A stretch of DNA of 64,000 bases, taken from NCBI GenBank assembly GCA_038255145.1, contig JBBSLP010000005.1:62001-126000 (forward strand). Reading direction: 5' to 3'. A model generated the notes under the pieces. That model had not been told where the DNA came from and did not search any database. It saw only the letters and a list, made by a program, of their open reading frames with translations. A program made the position numbers and the translations under genes. The first letter of the stretch is position 1. Every line of letters starts with the position of its first letter. Below are positions 33,042 to 41,878 of the stretch, in pieces. This DNA comes from WHTX01 sp038255145. GTDB lineage: Bacteria; Actinomycetota; Acidimicrobiia; Acidimicrobiales; CAIXPF01.

Positions 33042-34220
33042 ATGGGCCAGGTGCGCCGCCCGGTCGATGTCGATGCGCTGAAGGCGGCCGCGCTGGCCGC
33101 GGGCCTCGACGCGGTCGGCATCGCCGGGGTCGGGGTGTTCGACCATGCCCGTGTCGCCCTGCACCAGCGGCGCCGCGACGGGCTGGCCGCCGACATGGCC
33201 TTCACCTACAAGGACCCCGATCGGGCCACCGACCCTTCCCGCCTGCTGCGTGACGCCCGCTCCCTGGTCGTGGGGGCCCGGGGCTACCGCCGGCGCGAGC
33301 CGGCCCGGCCCGACGCCCCGGCCGGCCGGGTGGCCCGCTACGCCCGCCAGGACCACTACGGCGATCTGCGGGCCGCCCTCGACGTCGTCGTCGACCACCT
33401 GCGGGGCCGGGGCTGGCGGGCGGCCGTGGTCATGGACGGCAACGCCCTCGTCGACCGGGCTGCCGCCCACCGGGCCGGGCTCGGCTGGTACGGCAAGAGC
33501 AGCAACCTGCTGCTGCCCGGCCACGGCTCGTGGTTCGTGTTGGGCTCGGTGGTCACCGACGTCGAGCTGGTCGTCGACGAACCCGTGCCCGACGGCTGCG
33601 GCCCCTGCCGTCGCTGTCTGGACGGCTGTCCCACCGGGGCCATCGTCGCTCCCGGCGTCGTCGACGCCCGCCGCTGCCTGGCCTGGCTCGTCCAGGCGCC
33701 GGGCACCTTCCCGCCCGAGCACCGCGCCGCCCTGGGCGATCGCATCTACGGCTGTGACGACTGCCAGGAGGTGTGCCCGCCCAACCGCGTCGAGGAGCGG
33801 GCCCGTGCGGCGGCCGCGGCCGCGCCCGGCGCCGCCGCCTGGGTCCCCCTCGTCGACCTGCTGGCGTCGAGCGACGCCGAGCTGCTCGACCGTCACGGCC
33901 GTTGGTACCTGCACGATCGGGATCCCCGTTGGCTGCGCCGCAACGCCCTGGTGGCCCTGGGCAACGTGGCCGACCCCGGTGACCAGGCCGTGGCCGTCAC
34001 CCTGGCCGCCCACCTGATCCACCCCGACCCCGTCCTGCGGGCCCACGCCACCTGGGCGGCCCGACGGTTGGGGCGCGACGACCTGGTGTCCGCAGCCGGG
34101 CCCGACGACGACGCCCTCGTGGCCGCCGAGCGCCGCGGGGTGGTCGCGGTCCGGGGCCACGGCGGCCCGGTGCCGGTCGGGGCCGACGCCGTTCCCGTGG
34201 CCCTGGGGAGGCACCGATGA
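33042..34220 (+). CDS. queG: Epoxyqueuosine reductase
   Basis: 392 aa. It reduces epoxyqueuosine in tRNA to queuosine using cobalamin and two [4Fe-4S] clusters. Cluster motifs are 'CGPCRRCLDGCP' and 'YGCDDCQEVCP'. The catalytic Asp/cobalamin-binding region ('DGNALVDRAAAHRAGLGWYG') precedes them, and a HEAT-like C-terminal region ('LRRNALVALGNVAD' and 'HATWAARRLG') follows. No other queuosine genes are adjacent. It overlaps the glycosyltransferase gene by 4 nt. Confidence 0.92.
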   Translation: MGQVRRPVDVDALKAAALAAGLDAVGIAGVGVFDHARVALHQRRRDGLAADMAFTYKDPDRATDPSRLLRDARSLVVGARGYRRREPARPDAPAGRVARYARQDHYGDLRAALDVVVDHLRGRGWRAAVVMDGNALVDRAAAHRAGLGWYGKSSNLLLPGHGSWFVLGSVVTDVELVVDEPVPDGCGPCRRCLDGCPTGAIVAPGVVDARRCLAWLVQAPGTFPPEHRAALGDRIYGCDDCQEVCPPNRVEERARAAAAAAPGAAAWVPLVDLLASSDAELLDRHGRWYLHDRDPRWLRRNALVALGNVADPGDQAVAVTLAAHLIHPDPVLRAHATWAARRLGRDDLVSAAGPDDDALVAAERRGVVAVRGHGGPVPVGADAVPVALGRHR

Positions 34221-35431
34221 AGCACCTGCTGGTCAGCAACGACTTCCCCCCCAAGGTGGGGGGCATCCAGAACTACCTGTGGGAGCTTTGGCGTCGCCTG
34301 CCCCCCGACGAGGTCGTCGTCCACACCACCCCCTACCGGGGGGCGGCCGACTTCGATGCCGAGGCCGCCTACACCATCAGCCGCTGCCGCGAGCCGTGGC
34401 TGCTGCCCAGCCCCGTGGTCAGCCGCCGGGTGGACCGCATCGCCGACCGCCACGACGTCGACCTGGTCGTCCTCGACCCCGCCCTGCCCCTGGGGCTCAT
34501 CGGGCCCTTCCTCGAGCGGCCCTACGCCGTGGTCCTGCACGGGGCCGAGGTGACGGTCCCGGGCCGGGTGCCCGTCACCGATGCCATGTTGGCCCGGGTG
34601 CTGGAGGGGGCCCGCCTGGTCATCGCCGCCGGTCCGTACCCCGCGGCCGAGGCCGAGCGTTGCGTGGGCGGGCCCCTGCCCATGGTGGTGGTGGTGCCCC
34701 CCGGCGTCGATCCCGAGCGCTTCCGGCCCCTGTCGCCCGACGAACGCCTCGAGGCCCGCCGCCGCCTGCAGCTCGAGCCCGAGGACCTGGTGGTGGCCAG
34801 CGTCAGCCGCCTCGTGCCCCGCAAGGGCATGGACGTGCTCATCCGGGCCTCGGCCCGGCTGCGTGACCGTCACCCCGGGCTGCGCATCGTCATCGGCGGG
34901 CGGGGCCGTGACCGCGAGCGGCTGGGTCGCCTGGTGGCCAGCCTGGGGGCCCCCGTCACCTTCCTCGACTACGTGCCCGACCGCGAGCTCCCGGCGCTGC
35001 TGGGCTGCGCCGACGTCTTCGCCATGCTGTGCCGCAGTCGGTGGGGCGGCCTCGAGCAGGAGGGCTTCGGCATCGTGTTCGCCGAGGCCGCGGCCTGTGG
35101 CGTGCCCCAGGTGTGCGGCCTGTCGGGGGGATCGGCCGACGCCGTGCACGACGGTGAGACCGGGGTGGTCGTCAAGCGACCGTCCTCGGTGGCCAGCACC
35201 ATGGCCGCCCTCGATCGCCTCCTGCGCGACGAGCCCCTGCGCCTGGCCCTGGGGGGAGCGGCCCGGGTGCGGGCCGTGGCCGACCTGGCCTATCCGACCC
35301 TGGCCGCCCGCCTCCAGGACGCCCTGCGCGCCGCGTGTGCGCCCGTCCCCCCGGCGCCGATCCTGATCCCGCACCCGAGACCACGGCCGGTGGCGCCGGC
35401 CGCCGGCACCGAGGAGCCCCCGCCCCGATGA
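34217..35431 (+). CDS. GT4-family glycosyltransferase, PimB-like mannosyltransferase
   Basis: 404 aa GT-B fold retaining glycosyltransferase. It has an N-terminal Rossmann domain with 'SNDFPPKVGGIQNYLWEL' and C-terminal donor-binding motifs 'VASVSRLVPRKGMDVLI', 'EQEGFGIVFAEAAACG' and 'GGSADAVHDGETG'. These match PimB-type phosphatidyl-myo-inositol mannosyltransferases of actinobacteria, and the substrate is inferred. A Pro-rich C-terminal extension follows the fold. It overlaps both neighbours (queG and the membrane protein) by 4 nt, forming one operon. Confidence 0.88.
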   Translation: MKHLLVSNDFPPKVGGIQNYLWELWRRLPPDEVVVHTTPYRGAADFDAEAAYTISRCREPWLLPSPVVSRRVDRIADRHDVDLVVLDPALPLGLIGPFLERPYAVVLHGAEVTVPGRVPVTDAMLARVLEGARLVIAAGPYPAAEAERCVGGPLPMVVVVPPGVDPERFRPLSPDERLEARRRLQLEPEDLVVASVSRLVPRKGMDVLIRASARLRDRHPGLRIVIGGRGRDRERLGRLVASLGAPVTFLDYVPDRELPALLGCADVFAMLCRSRWGGLEQEGFGIVFAEAAACGVPQVCGLSGGSADAVHDGETGVVVKRPSSVASTMAALDRLLRDEPLRLALGGAARVRAVADLAYPTLAARLQDALRAACAPVPPAPILIPHPRPRPVAPAAGTEEPPPR

Positions 35432-35931
35432 GCAAGCCCCTCCTCAGCAGCGAGACGACCATCCGCGTCCTGTGGGTGGGTACCGCGGCCTTCGTGGTCA
35501 CCGCGGTGGCGGCCGCCGCCCTGCCCCCCGACCCGCTGCGTCCGGTGGCCGTGGCCGTGGCTGGGGCGGCCTTCGTGGCCGGTAGCGCCTTCTACCTGGC
35601 CGGGTACGCCCGTGCCGTGCAGCGCAGCCGCCGCGACGAGATCTCCATGGCCGCGCTGACCTTCCTGGCCGGGGACACCGCCCCGGCCTCGGTGCGGCGG
35701 CAGCTGCTGGGCGCCACGGCGCTGCAGGTGGTGGTGGCGGTGGCCACGGCCGCGGCCCGCCCCTTCAGCACCCTGGCCTTCGGCATCCTCGCCCCCGTGT
35801 TCGGCATCGGCGTCCAGACGTTCTGGGCGTCGCGCTTCGGCACCTTCCCCCGCCGTGAGGTGGCGCCGCCCCGGACCCGCCGCCCATCGTCGCCGCCCAC
35901 CCCGCCGGACGCCTCGGCCCCCACACCGTGA
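35428..35931 (+). CDS. Small membrane protein of unknown function
   Basis: 167 aa. Predicted membrane segments lie at about 13-31, 37-59 and 87-120, and there is a Pro/Arg/Thr-rich cytosolic tail. No family was recognised. Its ATG overlaps the glycosyltransferase stop, so it is co-translated and may support a membrane-associated glycolipid pathway; that is inference. Confidence 0.72.
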   Translation: MSKPLLSSETTIRVLWVGTAAFVVTAVAAAALPPDPLRPVAVAVAGAAFVAGSAFYLAGYARAVQRSRRDEISMAALTFLAGDTAPASVRRQLLGATALQVVVAVATAAARPFSTLAFGILAPVFGIGVQTFWASRFGTFPRREVAPPRTRRPSSPPTPPDASAPTP

Positions 35932-36049
35932 GACGGCCGGCACATCACCGCAGGTCAGCGTAGAACTCCTCGCAGCGGTCGCTGGAGGTGCCTACGATGC
36001 CGAGGCACCTGCAGCTGTGGCCGAACGGCCCGACCGAGGCGGAGGTGCG

Positions 36050-37168
36050 ATGGCCCCGATCACCCAACCCGAGGTCCGAGAGCTGGCGACGTGGCAAGGC
36101 CGGGAGGCCATGACCAGTTGCTATCTCGACGTCGATGGACGGCGCTTCGTGCGCCAACAGGATCTGGATCGGGAGGCCGAGCTGCTCGTCAAACGAGCTC
36201 GAGGACGCATGAACGGCAACCGTTCCGTGCACGCCGACCTCGACCGCATCCTGGCCTACGTGCGCCGCGGTGTGGACCGCACCAGCAACACCCGCTCGTT
36301 GGCCATCTTCACCTGCACCGCCGAGGACTACTGGCGGGTCGTGCCCATGCCCGCCACCGTGACCAGCCAGGTCATCGTGGGTACGTCGCCTGCGGTGGCC
36401 CCCCTGGAGGCGGCCCTCCAGGACCACGAGCGCCTGGCCGTCCTGCTCGTCGACCGCCAGCGTGCCCGCCTGGTGGTGGTGGGCTGGGGCGGGGTCGAGG
36501 ACGAGGTGGAGCTGGCCGTGGAGGCACCGGCCTGGCAGCCCGGTGACCACGCCGGCACCCGAGACCGGCCCGTGCGCTCCGGCACCCGGGAGACGGACGG
36601 CAACGTGGCCCGCCAGGCGGCAAAGGCCGTGTGGGAGCTGCACGAACGGGTGCCCTTCGACCGCCTGGCCCTGGCCGGGCCCGACGAGGTGGTGGCCGAG
36701 CTGGAACGGGCCCTGCACCCCTACCTGGTGCAGCGCTGCTGCGGTCGCGTCGCCGTCGCCGTGGGTGCACCCACCGACGAGGTGCAACGGGCGGCGCGGA
36801 TCCTGGCCGTCGAGGTCGAGCGTCGCCGCGAGGCCGAGGTGGTCCAGCGCCTACGGGACCTGGCTGCTGCCGGGGGCAGGGCCGTGACCGGCCTCGATGC
36901 CACCCTGGCTGCGGTGGGTGCCCAGCGGGTCGAGCGCCTGGTGGTGTCCCACGGCTTCAGCGAGAGCGGTTGGCGCTGCGAGAGCTGCGGCTGCCTGGCC
37001 CGGCTGGGACGCACGTGTGCCGGGTGCGCCAGCGAGATGGTCGAGGTCGAGGACATCGTGTCCGAGGCCATCGACTGCGCCCTGCAGTCGGGGGCCAGGG
37101 TGGACCTGTGCGTGGGCGACGCCGACCTCGACGTGTTGGGACGGATCGGGGCCCTGCTCCGGTTCTGA
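36050..37168 (+). CDS. baeRF/Vms1-like peptide-release-factor family protein
   Basis: 372 aa. The fold follows eRF1 domains 2-3 as in the bacterial baeRF family (Rv2629-like). It has an N-terminal region ('TSCYLDVDGRRFVRQQDLD'), the central domain with 'LLVDRQRARLVVVGWGG', then 'RLALAGPDEVVAELERAL'. The C-terminal domain contains a zinc ribbon ('CESCGC' and 'CAGC') in the same place as in eRF1-related proteins. It probably acts on stalled ribosomes or peptidyl-tRNA. ATG 36050 has a strong GGAGG ribosome binding site. Confidence 0.85.
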   Translation: MAPITQPEVRELATWQGREAMTSCYLDVDGRRFVRQQDLDREAELLVKRARGRMNGNRSVHADLDRILAYVRRGVDRTSNTRSLAIFTCTAEDYWRVVPMPATVTSQVIVGTSPAVAPLEAALQDHERLAVLLVDRQRARLVVVGWGGVEDEVELAVEAPAWQPGDHAGTRDRPVRSGTRETDGNVARQAAKAVWELHERVPFDRLALAGPDEVVAELERALHPYLVQRCCGRVAVAVGAPTDEVQRAARILAVEVERRREAEVVQRLRDLAAAGGRAVTGLDATLAAVGAQRVERLVVSHGFSESGWRCESCGCLARLGRTCAGCASEMVEVEDIVSEAIDCALQSGARVDLCVGDADLDVLGRIGALLRF

Positions 37169-37217
37169 ACGGGGTTCTGGACGGGGTTCTGGACGGGTTC
37201 AGAGCGGGGTTCTGAGC
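37159..37217. repeat. Short tandem 12-bp repeats at the 3' end of the baeRF gene
   Basis: Five imperfect copies of GGGGTTCTGGAC-like units: 37159-37170 (ending with the gene's own TGA), 37171-37182, 37183-37194, 37195-37205 (11 nt) and 37206-37217. The first unit spans the stop codon, suggesting that the array grew from the gene end by slippage. Confidence 0.75.
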
Positions 37218-37348
37218 TGGCCTGGGCCGGCCGGTCGGGGGTTGTTCCGGGGAGGGCCCACCTCTCCGGGACGGCCACCCCGCTCGCGGGGAGCGGCACG
37301 GGCAGAGGTCGAATCGCCACGACCAGGGACTGCTGGCAGGCTGGGCCC

Positions 37349-38335
37349 GTGTCTGGCTACACGATCGGCATCGACGTCGGGGGTACCAAGGTCCTGGGCG
37401 TGGCCGTGGACCCCCGCGATCCTCGTGAACCGCTGGCCCAGGTCCAGGTGTCGACGCCCCGGGGGGTCGAGCGCCTGGGCGCCGTGCTCCTGCTCGTGGT
37501 GGCCGACCTGCGTCGTCGCGTCGAGCGCCACCTCGAGGGTGTGGGTGTGGGCATGGCCGGCTTCGTCGACCGTGCCGGGGTGCTGCGGGTGGCCCCCAAC
37601 CTGCCCGGCGACGAGCGCTTCGACGCGGCCGCCCGCCTCGCCCCCCAGGTCGGCGTGCCCGTGGTCGTGGACAACGACGCCAACTGCGCCCTGTGGGCCG
37701 AGGTGCGAGACGGCGCCGCCCGCGGCTTCGACGAGGTGGCCTACGTGGCCGTGGGCACCGGCATCGGCGGCGCCCTGGTCATCAACGGCCAGCTGGTCCG
37801 GGGCGCCCACGGCTTCGCCGGTGAGCCCGGTCACATGATCCTCGTGCCCGGGGGCTGGCCCTGTGCCTGCGGACGGCTGGGTTGTTGGGAGGCCTACGCG
37901 TCGGGTACGGCCCTGGGCCGCATGGCCCGCGACGCCGTGGCCGAGGGCCGGGCCCGGGCCGTGCTCGACGCCGCCGGAGGGCGTCTCGACGCCGTGCGGG
38001 GCGAGCACGTGACCGAGGCCCTGCGGGCGGGGGACCGGGATGCCTCGGCCATCATGGACCGCTTCGCCCATTGGGTGGCCATGGGCCTGTCCAACGTGGT
38101 CAACCTGCTGGATCCCGAGCTGGTGGTGCTGGGGGGGTCCATCGTCGAGGTGGGCGATGCCCTGCTCACGCCGGTGCGGGCCGCCTTCGCCGAGGTGTCC
38201 CTGGGGGGCACCGAGCGCCCGGACCTGGCCATCGTGGGCGCGGCCTTCGGCGCTCGGGCCGCGGCGACGGGTGCGGCACTGCAGGTGGCCGGGACCGCGG
38301 GGAACGCGCAGGAGCGGGTGGCGCTGCGGCGGTAG
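37349..38335 (+). CDS. ROK-family sugar kinase (glucokinase-like)
   Basis: 328 aa. The N-terminal ATP-binding motif is 'IGIDVGGTKVLGVAVD', the sugar-binding block 'VVDNDANCALWAE', then 'VAVGTGIGGALVI'. The ROK zinc motif is 'EPGH...CACGRLGCWEAYAS'. It most likely phosphorylates glucose or a related hexose with ATP. GTG 37349 gives full length. A second ROK gene is at 57296. It runs directly into the aminotransferase gene, whose promoter overlaps this gene's stop. Confidence 0.92.
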   Translation: MSGYTIGIDVGGTKVLGVAVDPRDPREPLAQVQVSTPRGVERLGAVLLLVVADLRRRVERHLEGVGVGMAGFVDRAGVLRVAPNLPGDERFDAAARLAPQVGVPVVVDNDANCALWAEVRDGAARGFDEVAYVAVGTGIGGALVINGQLVRGAHGFAGEPGHMILVPGGWPCACGRLGCWEAYASGTALGRMARDAVAEGRARAVLDAAGGRLDAVRGEHVTEALRAGDRDASAIMDRFAHWVAMGLSNVVNLLDPELVVLGGSIVEVGDALLTPVRAAFAEVSLGGTERPDLAIVGAAFGARAAATGAALQVAGTAGNAQERVALRR

Positions 38336-38345
38336 GTTGGCGGCC

Positions 38346-39521
38346 ATGGAGTTCCGCCGCATCAACTCGATGCCGCCCTATGTCCTCGCCACGATCAACG
38401 AGCTCAAGGCCGAGGCGCGGCGAGGTGGTAGCGACGTCATCGACTTCGGCTTCGGCAACCCCGATCTGCCGTCGCCCGACATCGCGGTGGACAAGCTGGC
38501 CGAGGCCGTCCACAACGCCCGCAACCACCGCTATTCGGCCAGCAAGGGCATCCCCAACTTGCGCCTGGCCATCGCCAACCACTATGAGCGACGCTTCGGG
38601 GTGACGCTGGACCCCGACACCGAGGTGATCAACACCATCGGGGCCAAGGAGGGCTTCACCCACCTGATGTGGACGCTGCTGGCCCCCGGCGACTCCTGCC
38701 TGGTGCCTGCGCCCAGCTACCCCATCCACATCTGGGGCCCCATCTTCGCCGGCGCCGCCATCCGCGAGGTGCCGTTGGCCGAGGGCCAGGAGTTCCTCGA
38801 CAACCTCGAGCGGTCGTGGCAGTACGTGTGGCCCAAGCCCCGGGTGCTGGTCATCTCCTTCCCCCACAACCCCACCACGGTGTGCGTCGACCTCCCCTTC
38901 TTCCAGCAGGTGGTGGACTTCGCCCGTGAGCGTGAGCTCATCGTCGTGCACGACAACGCCTACGCCGACCTGGGCTTCGACGGCTACGAGCCCCCCTCCA
39001 TCCTGCAGGTGCCGGGGGCCAAGGACTGCTGCGTCGAGCTGTACTCGATGACCAAGTCCTTCTCCATGGCCGGCTGGCGGGTGGCCTTCCTCCTCGGCAA
39101 CCGCGAGGTCGTCGCCGCCCTGGGCAAGCTCAAGAGCTACCTCGACTACGGCACGTTCCAGCCCATCCAGATCGCGGCCACGGTCACCCTCAACGAGGCC
39201 TACGAGCACCCCAAGTTCGTGCGGGAGATCTACCAGTCCCGTCGCGACAGCCTGTGCGACGGCCTCGAGAACATCGGCTGGGAGGTCACCCGGCCCCGGG
39301 GCACCATGTTCGTCTGGGCCCGCATCCCCGAGCCCTACCGGCACATGGACTCGCTCGAGTTCTCGTCGTTCCTGGTGCGCGACGCCCACGTGGCCACCTC
39401 CCCGGGCGTCGGCTTCGGGCCCGGGGGCGAGGGCTACGTGCGCTTCGCCCTCATCGAGAACGAGCAGCGCACCAAGCAGGCCATCCGCAACCTGCGCCGG
39501 GTGCTACCCGCACTGGGCTGA
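38346..39521 (+). CDS. Class I/II PLP aminotransferase, AlaC-like
   Basis: 391 aa. The PLP-binding Lys is in 'SMTKSFSMAGWRVAF'. Other class I motifs are 'FGFGNPDLPSPD', 'NTIGAKEGFTHLMW', 'SYPIHIWG', 'SFPHNPTT' and 'HDNAYADLGFDGY'. The closest characterised type is AlaC (glutamate-pyruvate aminotransferase) and related LL-DAP aminotransferase-like enzymes. TAGGTT at 38333-38338 overlaps the stop of the ROK gene, and ATG 38346 follows 7 nt later, so it has its own leaderless promoter. Confidence 0.92.
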   Translation: MEFRRINSMPPYVLATINELKAEARRGGSDVIDFGFGNPDLPSPDIAVDKLAEAVHNARNHRYSASKGIPNLRLAIANHYERRFGVTLDPDTEVINTIGAKEGFTHLMWTLLAPGDSCLVPAPSYPIHIWGPIFAGAAIREVPLAEGQEFLDNLERSWQYVWPKPRVLVISFPHNPTTVCVDLPFFQQVVDFARERELIVVHDNAYADLGFDGYEPPSILQVPGAKDCCVELYSMTKSFSMAGWRVAFLLGNREVVAALGKLKSYLDYGTFQPIQIAATVTLNEAYEHPKFVREIYQSRRDSLCDGLENIGWEVTRPRGTMFVWARIPEPYRHMDSLEFSSFLVRDAHVATSPGVGFGPGGEGYVRFALIENEQRTKQAIRNLRRVLPALG

Positions 39522-39628
39522 CCACGGTCGGAGGCCGTGAGCGGTCGGTTTGCGACGACCGACACGCTCACGGTGCGTTCCCCGGCCGGAAACAGGGCGT
39601 TCATCGCCGACCCGTAGCGTCTGTCGCC

Positions 39629-40414
39629 ATGGAGAGCCACATGGACAGCCCCCGCGAGGATCCCCCCGTGACCCTGGCCGTGCGCATGTGGCTGCCCGAC
39701 CGCCCCGGTGCCCTGGGTGGGGTGGCCAGCCGCATCGGCGCCGTGGGCGGCGACGTGGTCGGCATCGAGATCCTCGAGCGCGGCGCGGGTCGGGCCATCG
39801 ACGAGATCATCGTGCAGCTGCCCCAGGCCAGCCTGACCCCCCTGCTCGTGCGGGAGATCAACGAGGTCGACGGCGTCGACGTCGAAGAGGTCCGTGAGCT
39901 CAGCGACGGCACCGTCGACCCCTGGCTCGACGCCGTCGAGGCCGCCGCCCAGCTCGTGGGGGCGACGGACGCCGACGAACTGCTGGAGACGCTGTGCGAC
40001 CGGGCCCACCGGGCCTCGGGCGCGGTGTGGACGGTGGTCATCGGGCTCGAGTCGGGCGAGGTCGAGGTGTCCCGGGGCTCCATCCCCTCCGCGGCCTGGC
40101 TGGCCGCCTTCGTCGAGGGCAGCCGGGCCTCGGCCCGCACCATGGGCCTGTTCACCGACGACGTCGACTGGGTGCCCCTGCCCGCCGCGGGCATGGCCCT
40201 GGTCCTCGGCCGTGAGGGCACCGCCTTCCGGGCCAAGGAGCGCCGTCAGGCCGCGGCCCTGGCCCGCATCGCCGACGCCTGGCTGAGGGCCATGCGCGAG
40301 CGGTCGGCCTTAGCGGCCCGCATGGCCCACCCGTCCCGGGGTGACGACTACGTGCGCGCCGACCCCCGGGACCAGCCCATGCCCACCTCCACCGCCCGCA
40401 GCCAACCCTGGTAG
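39629..40414 (+). CDS. ACT-domain protein
   Basis: 261 aa. An N-terminal ACT domain ('LAVRMWLPDRPGALGGVASRI' in part, with 'LPDRPGALGGVA') of about 75 aa is followed by a region of about 130 aa that resembles GAF/sensor-like sequence. The C-terminal tail is Arg/Ser/Thr-rich. It probably senses an amino acid; the target is unknown. TAGCGT (39615-39620) is 8 nt before ATG 39629, and homology begins there. The 3' end overlaps the convergent glycerol kinase gene by 67 bp. Confidence 0.82.
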   Translation: MESHMDSPREDPPVTLAVRMWLPDRPGALGGVASRIGAVGGDVVGIEILERGAGRAIDEIIVQLPQASLTPLLVREINEVDGVDVEEVRELSDGTVDPWLDAVEAAAQLVGATDADELLETLCDRAHRASGAVWTVVIGLESGEVEVSRGSIPSAAWLAAFVEGSRASARTMGLFTDDVDWVPLPAAGMALVLGREGTAFRAKERRQAAALARIADAWLRAMRERSALAARMAHPSRGDDYVRADPRDQPMPTSTARSQPW

Positions 40415-41838
40415 TCGGCGTCGGCCCGGGTGCGATCGGCGCTGGGCTGCACCACCACGTCGACCTCCCAGCGGTCGGCCACGTCGCTGACGTCGGCCCA
40501 CACCCCCGCCCCCAGGCCGGCCAGGAAGGCCGCGCCCAGGGCCGTGGTCTCGGTGAAGCGGGGACGGGCCACGGGCACGCCGAGCTGGTCGGCCTGCAGC
40601 TGCAGCAGCAGGTCCATGACCGAGGCGCCCCCGTCCACCCGTAGGTCCACCACCCGGCGCCCGCTGGCCGCGGTCATGGCGTCGACGACATCGCGGGTCT
40701 GGTAGGCCATGGCCTCGACCACGGCGCGGGCCAGGTGGGCCCGGTTGGTGCCCCGGGTCAGGCCCACGATGGTGCCCCGGGCGTACGGATCCCACCACGG
40801 GCTGCCCAACCCGGTGAAGGCGGGCACCAGGTACACCCCGTCCGTCGAGCTCACCGACGCGGCCAGCGGTCCCGTCTCGGCCGAGTCCTCGATGATGCCC
40901 AGCCCGTCACGCAGCCACTGCACCGCGGCCCCGGTCACGAAGATGGACCCCTCGAGGGCATAGGTGGGCGGGGCGTCGCCCAGCTGCCAGGCCACCGTGG
41001 TCAGCAGGCCCTCGACGGGGGTGGGACAGGTGGTGCCCACGTTCATGAGCACGAAGCTGCCCGTGCCGTAGGTGTTCTTGGTCATGCCCTCGGTGAAGCA
41101 GGCCTGGCCGAACAGCGCCGCCTGCTGGTCCCCGGCGATGCCCGACACGGGCACCCCGGCCGGCAACTGGGTCGTGCCCTGCGCCGTGCGCCCCAGCTCA
41201 CCCGAGGAGGGCAGCACCTGGGGCAGGCAGCGCAGGGGCACGCCGAACAGGTCGGCCATCTCGGGCGACCACGCCGCCCGGCGCAGGTCGTAGAGCAGGG
41301 TGCGACTGGCGTTGGACGGGTCGGTGCCGTGCACCCTGCCCCCGGTCAGGTTCCACAGGATCCAGCTGTCGACGGTGCCCGCGGCCAGGTCGGCGGTGTC
41401 CTCGACGACACCCTGCTCCAACAGCCAGGCCAGCTTGGTGGCGGTGAAGTAGGGGTCGAGGATGAGCCCGGTGTGGGCGCGCACGTCGTCGAGGTGGCCG
41501 TCCTCCTGCAGCTGGCGACAGCGGTCGGCGGTGCGGCGGTCCTGCCACACGATGGCCGGGCCCAGGGGACGCCCCGTGCGCCGGCTCCACGTCACCACCG
41601 TCTCGCGCTGGTTGGTGATGCCCACCGCGGCCACGGGCCCGGGGAGCTGGGTCAGCAGCTCGGCCAGGGTGGCCTGCACGGCCAGCCAGATGTCCGAGGC
41701 GTCGTGCTCGACCCAGCCGGGCTGGGGGTAGTGCTGGGCGAACTCCCGGTAGGCCCAGCCCAGGGGACGTCCGTCCTCGTCGACGGCGAAGGCGCGCACC
41801 CCCGTCGTGCCGGCGTCGATGGCCACGATGGTTCCCAC
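40348..41838 (-). CDS. glpK: Glycerol kinase
   Basis: 496 aa. It converts glycerol and ATP to glycerol 3-phosphate in the cytoplasm. Motifs are 'DAGTTGVRAFAVD', 'QRETVVTW', the glycerol-binding 'SNASRTLLYDL', 'GDQQAALFGQ', 'YGTGSFVLMN' and 'GGASVMDLLLQLQADQL'. It is full length. It is convergent with the ACT gene, overlapping by 67 bp. The MFS transporter gene on the same strand ends 41 bp upstream, so the two may be co-transcribed; that gene is not a recognisable GlpF. Confidence 0.95.
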   Translation of the reverse strand: MGTIVAIDAGTTGVRAFAVDEDGRPLGWAYREFAQHYPQPGWVEHDASDIWLAVQATLAELLTQLPGPVAAVGITNQRETVVTWSRRTGRPLGPAIVWQDRRTADRCRQLQEDGHLDDVRAHTGLILDPYFTATKLAWLLEQGVVEDTADLAAGTVDSWILWNLTGGRVHGTDPSNASRTLLYDLRRAAWSPEMADLFGVPLRCLPQVLPSSGELGRTAQGTTQLPAGVPVSGIAGDQQAALFGQACFTEGMTKNTYGTGSFVLMNVGTTCPTPVEGLLTTVAWQLGDAPPTYALEGSIFVTGAAVQWLRDGLGIIEDSAETGPLAASVSSTDGVYLVPAFTGLGSPWWDPYARGTIVGLTRGTNRAHLARAVVEAMAYQTRDVVDAMTAASGRRVVDLRVDGGASVMDLLLQLQADQLGVPVARPRFTETTALGAAFLAGLGAGVWADVSDVADRWEVDVVVQPSADRTRADADYQGWLRAVEVGMGWSRGSART

Positions 41839-41878
41839 GGCGTGCTCCTGTTCCAGCCCGGCGGTTCAGCCCGGTCGT

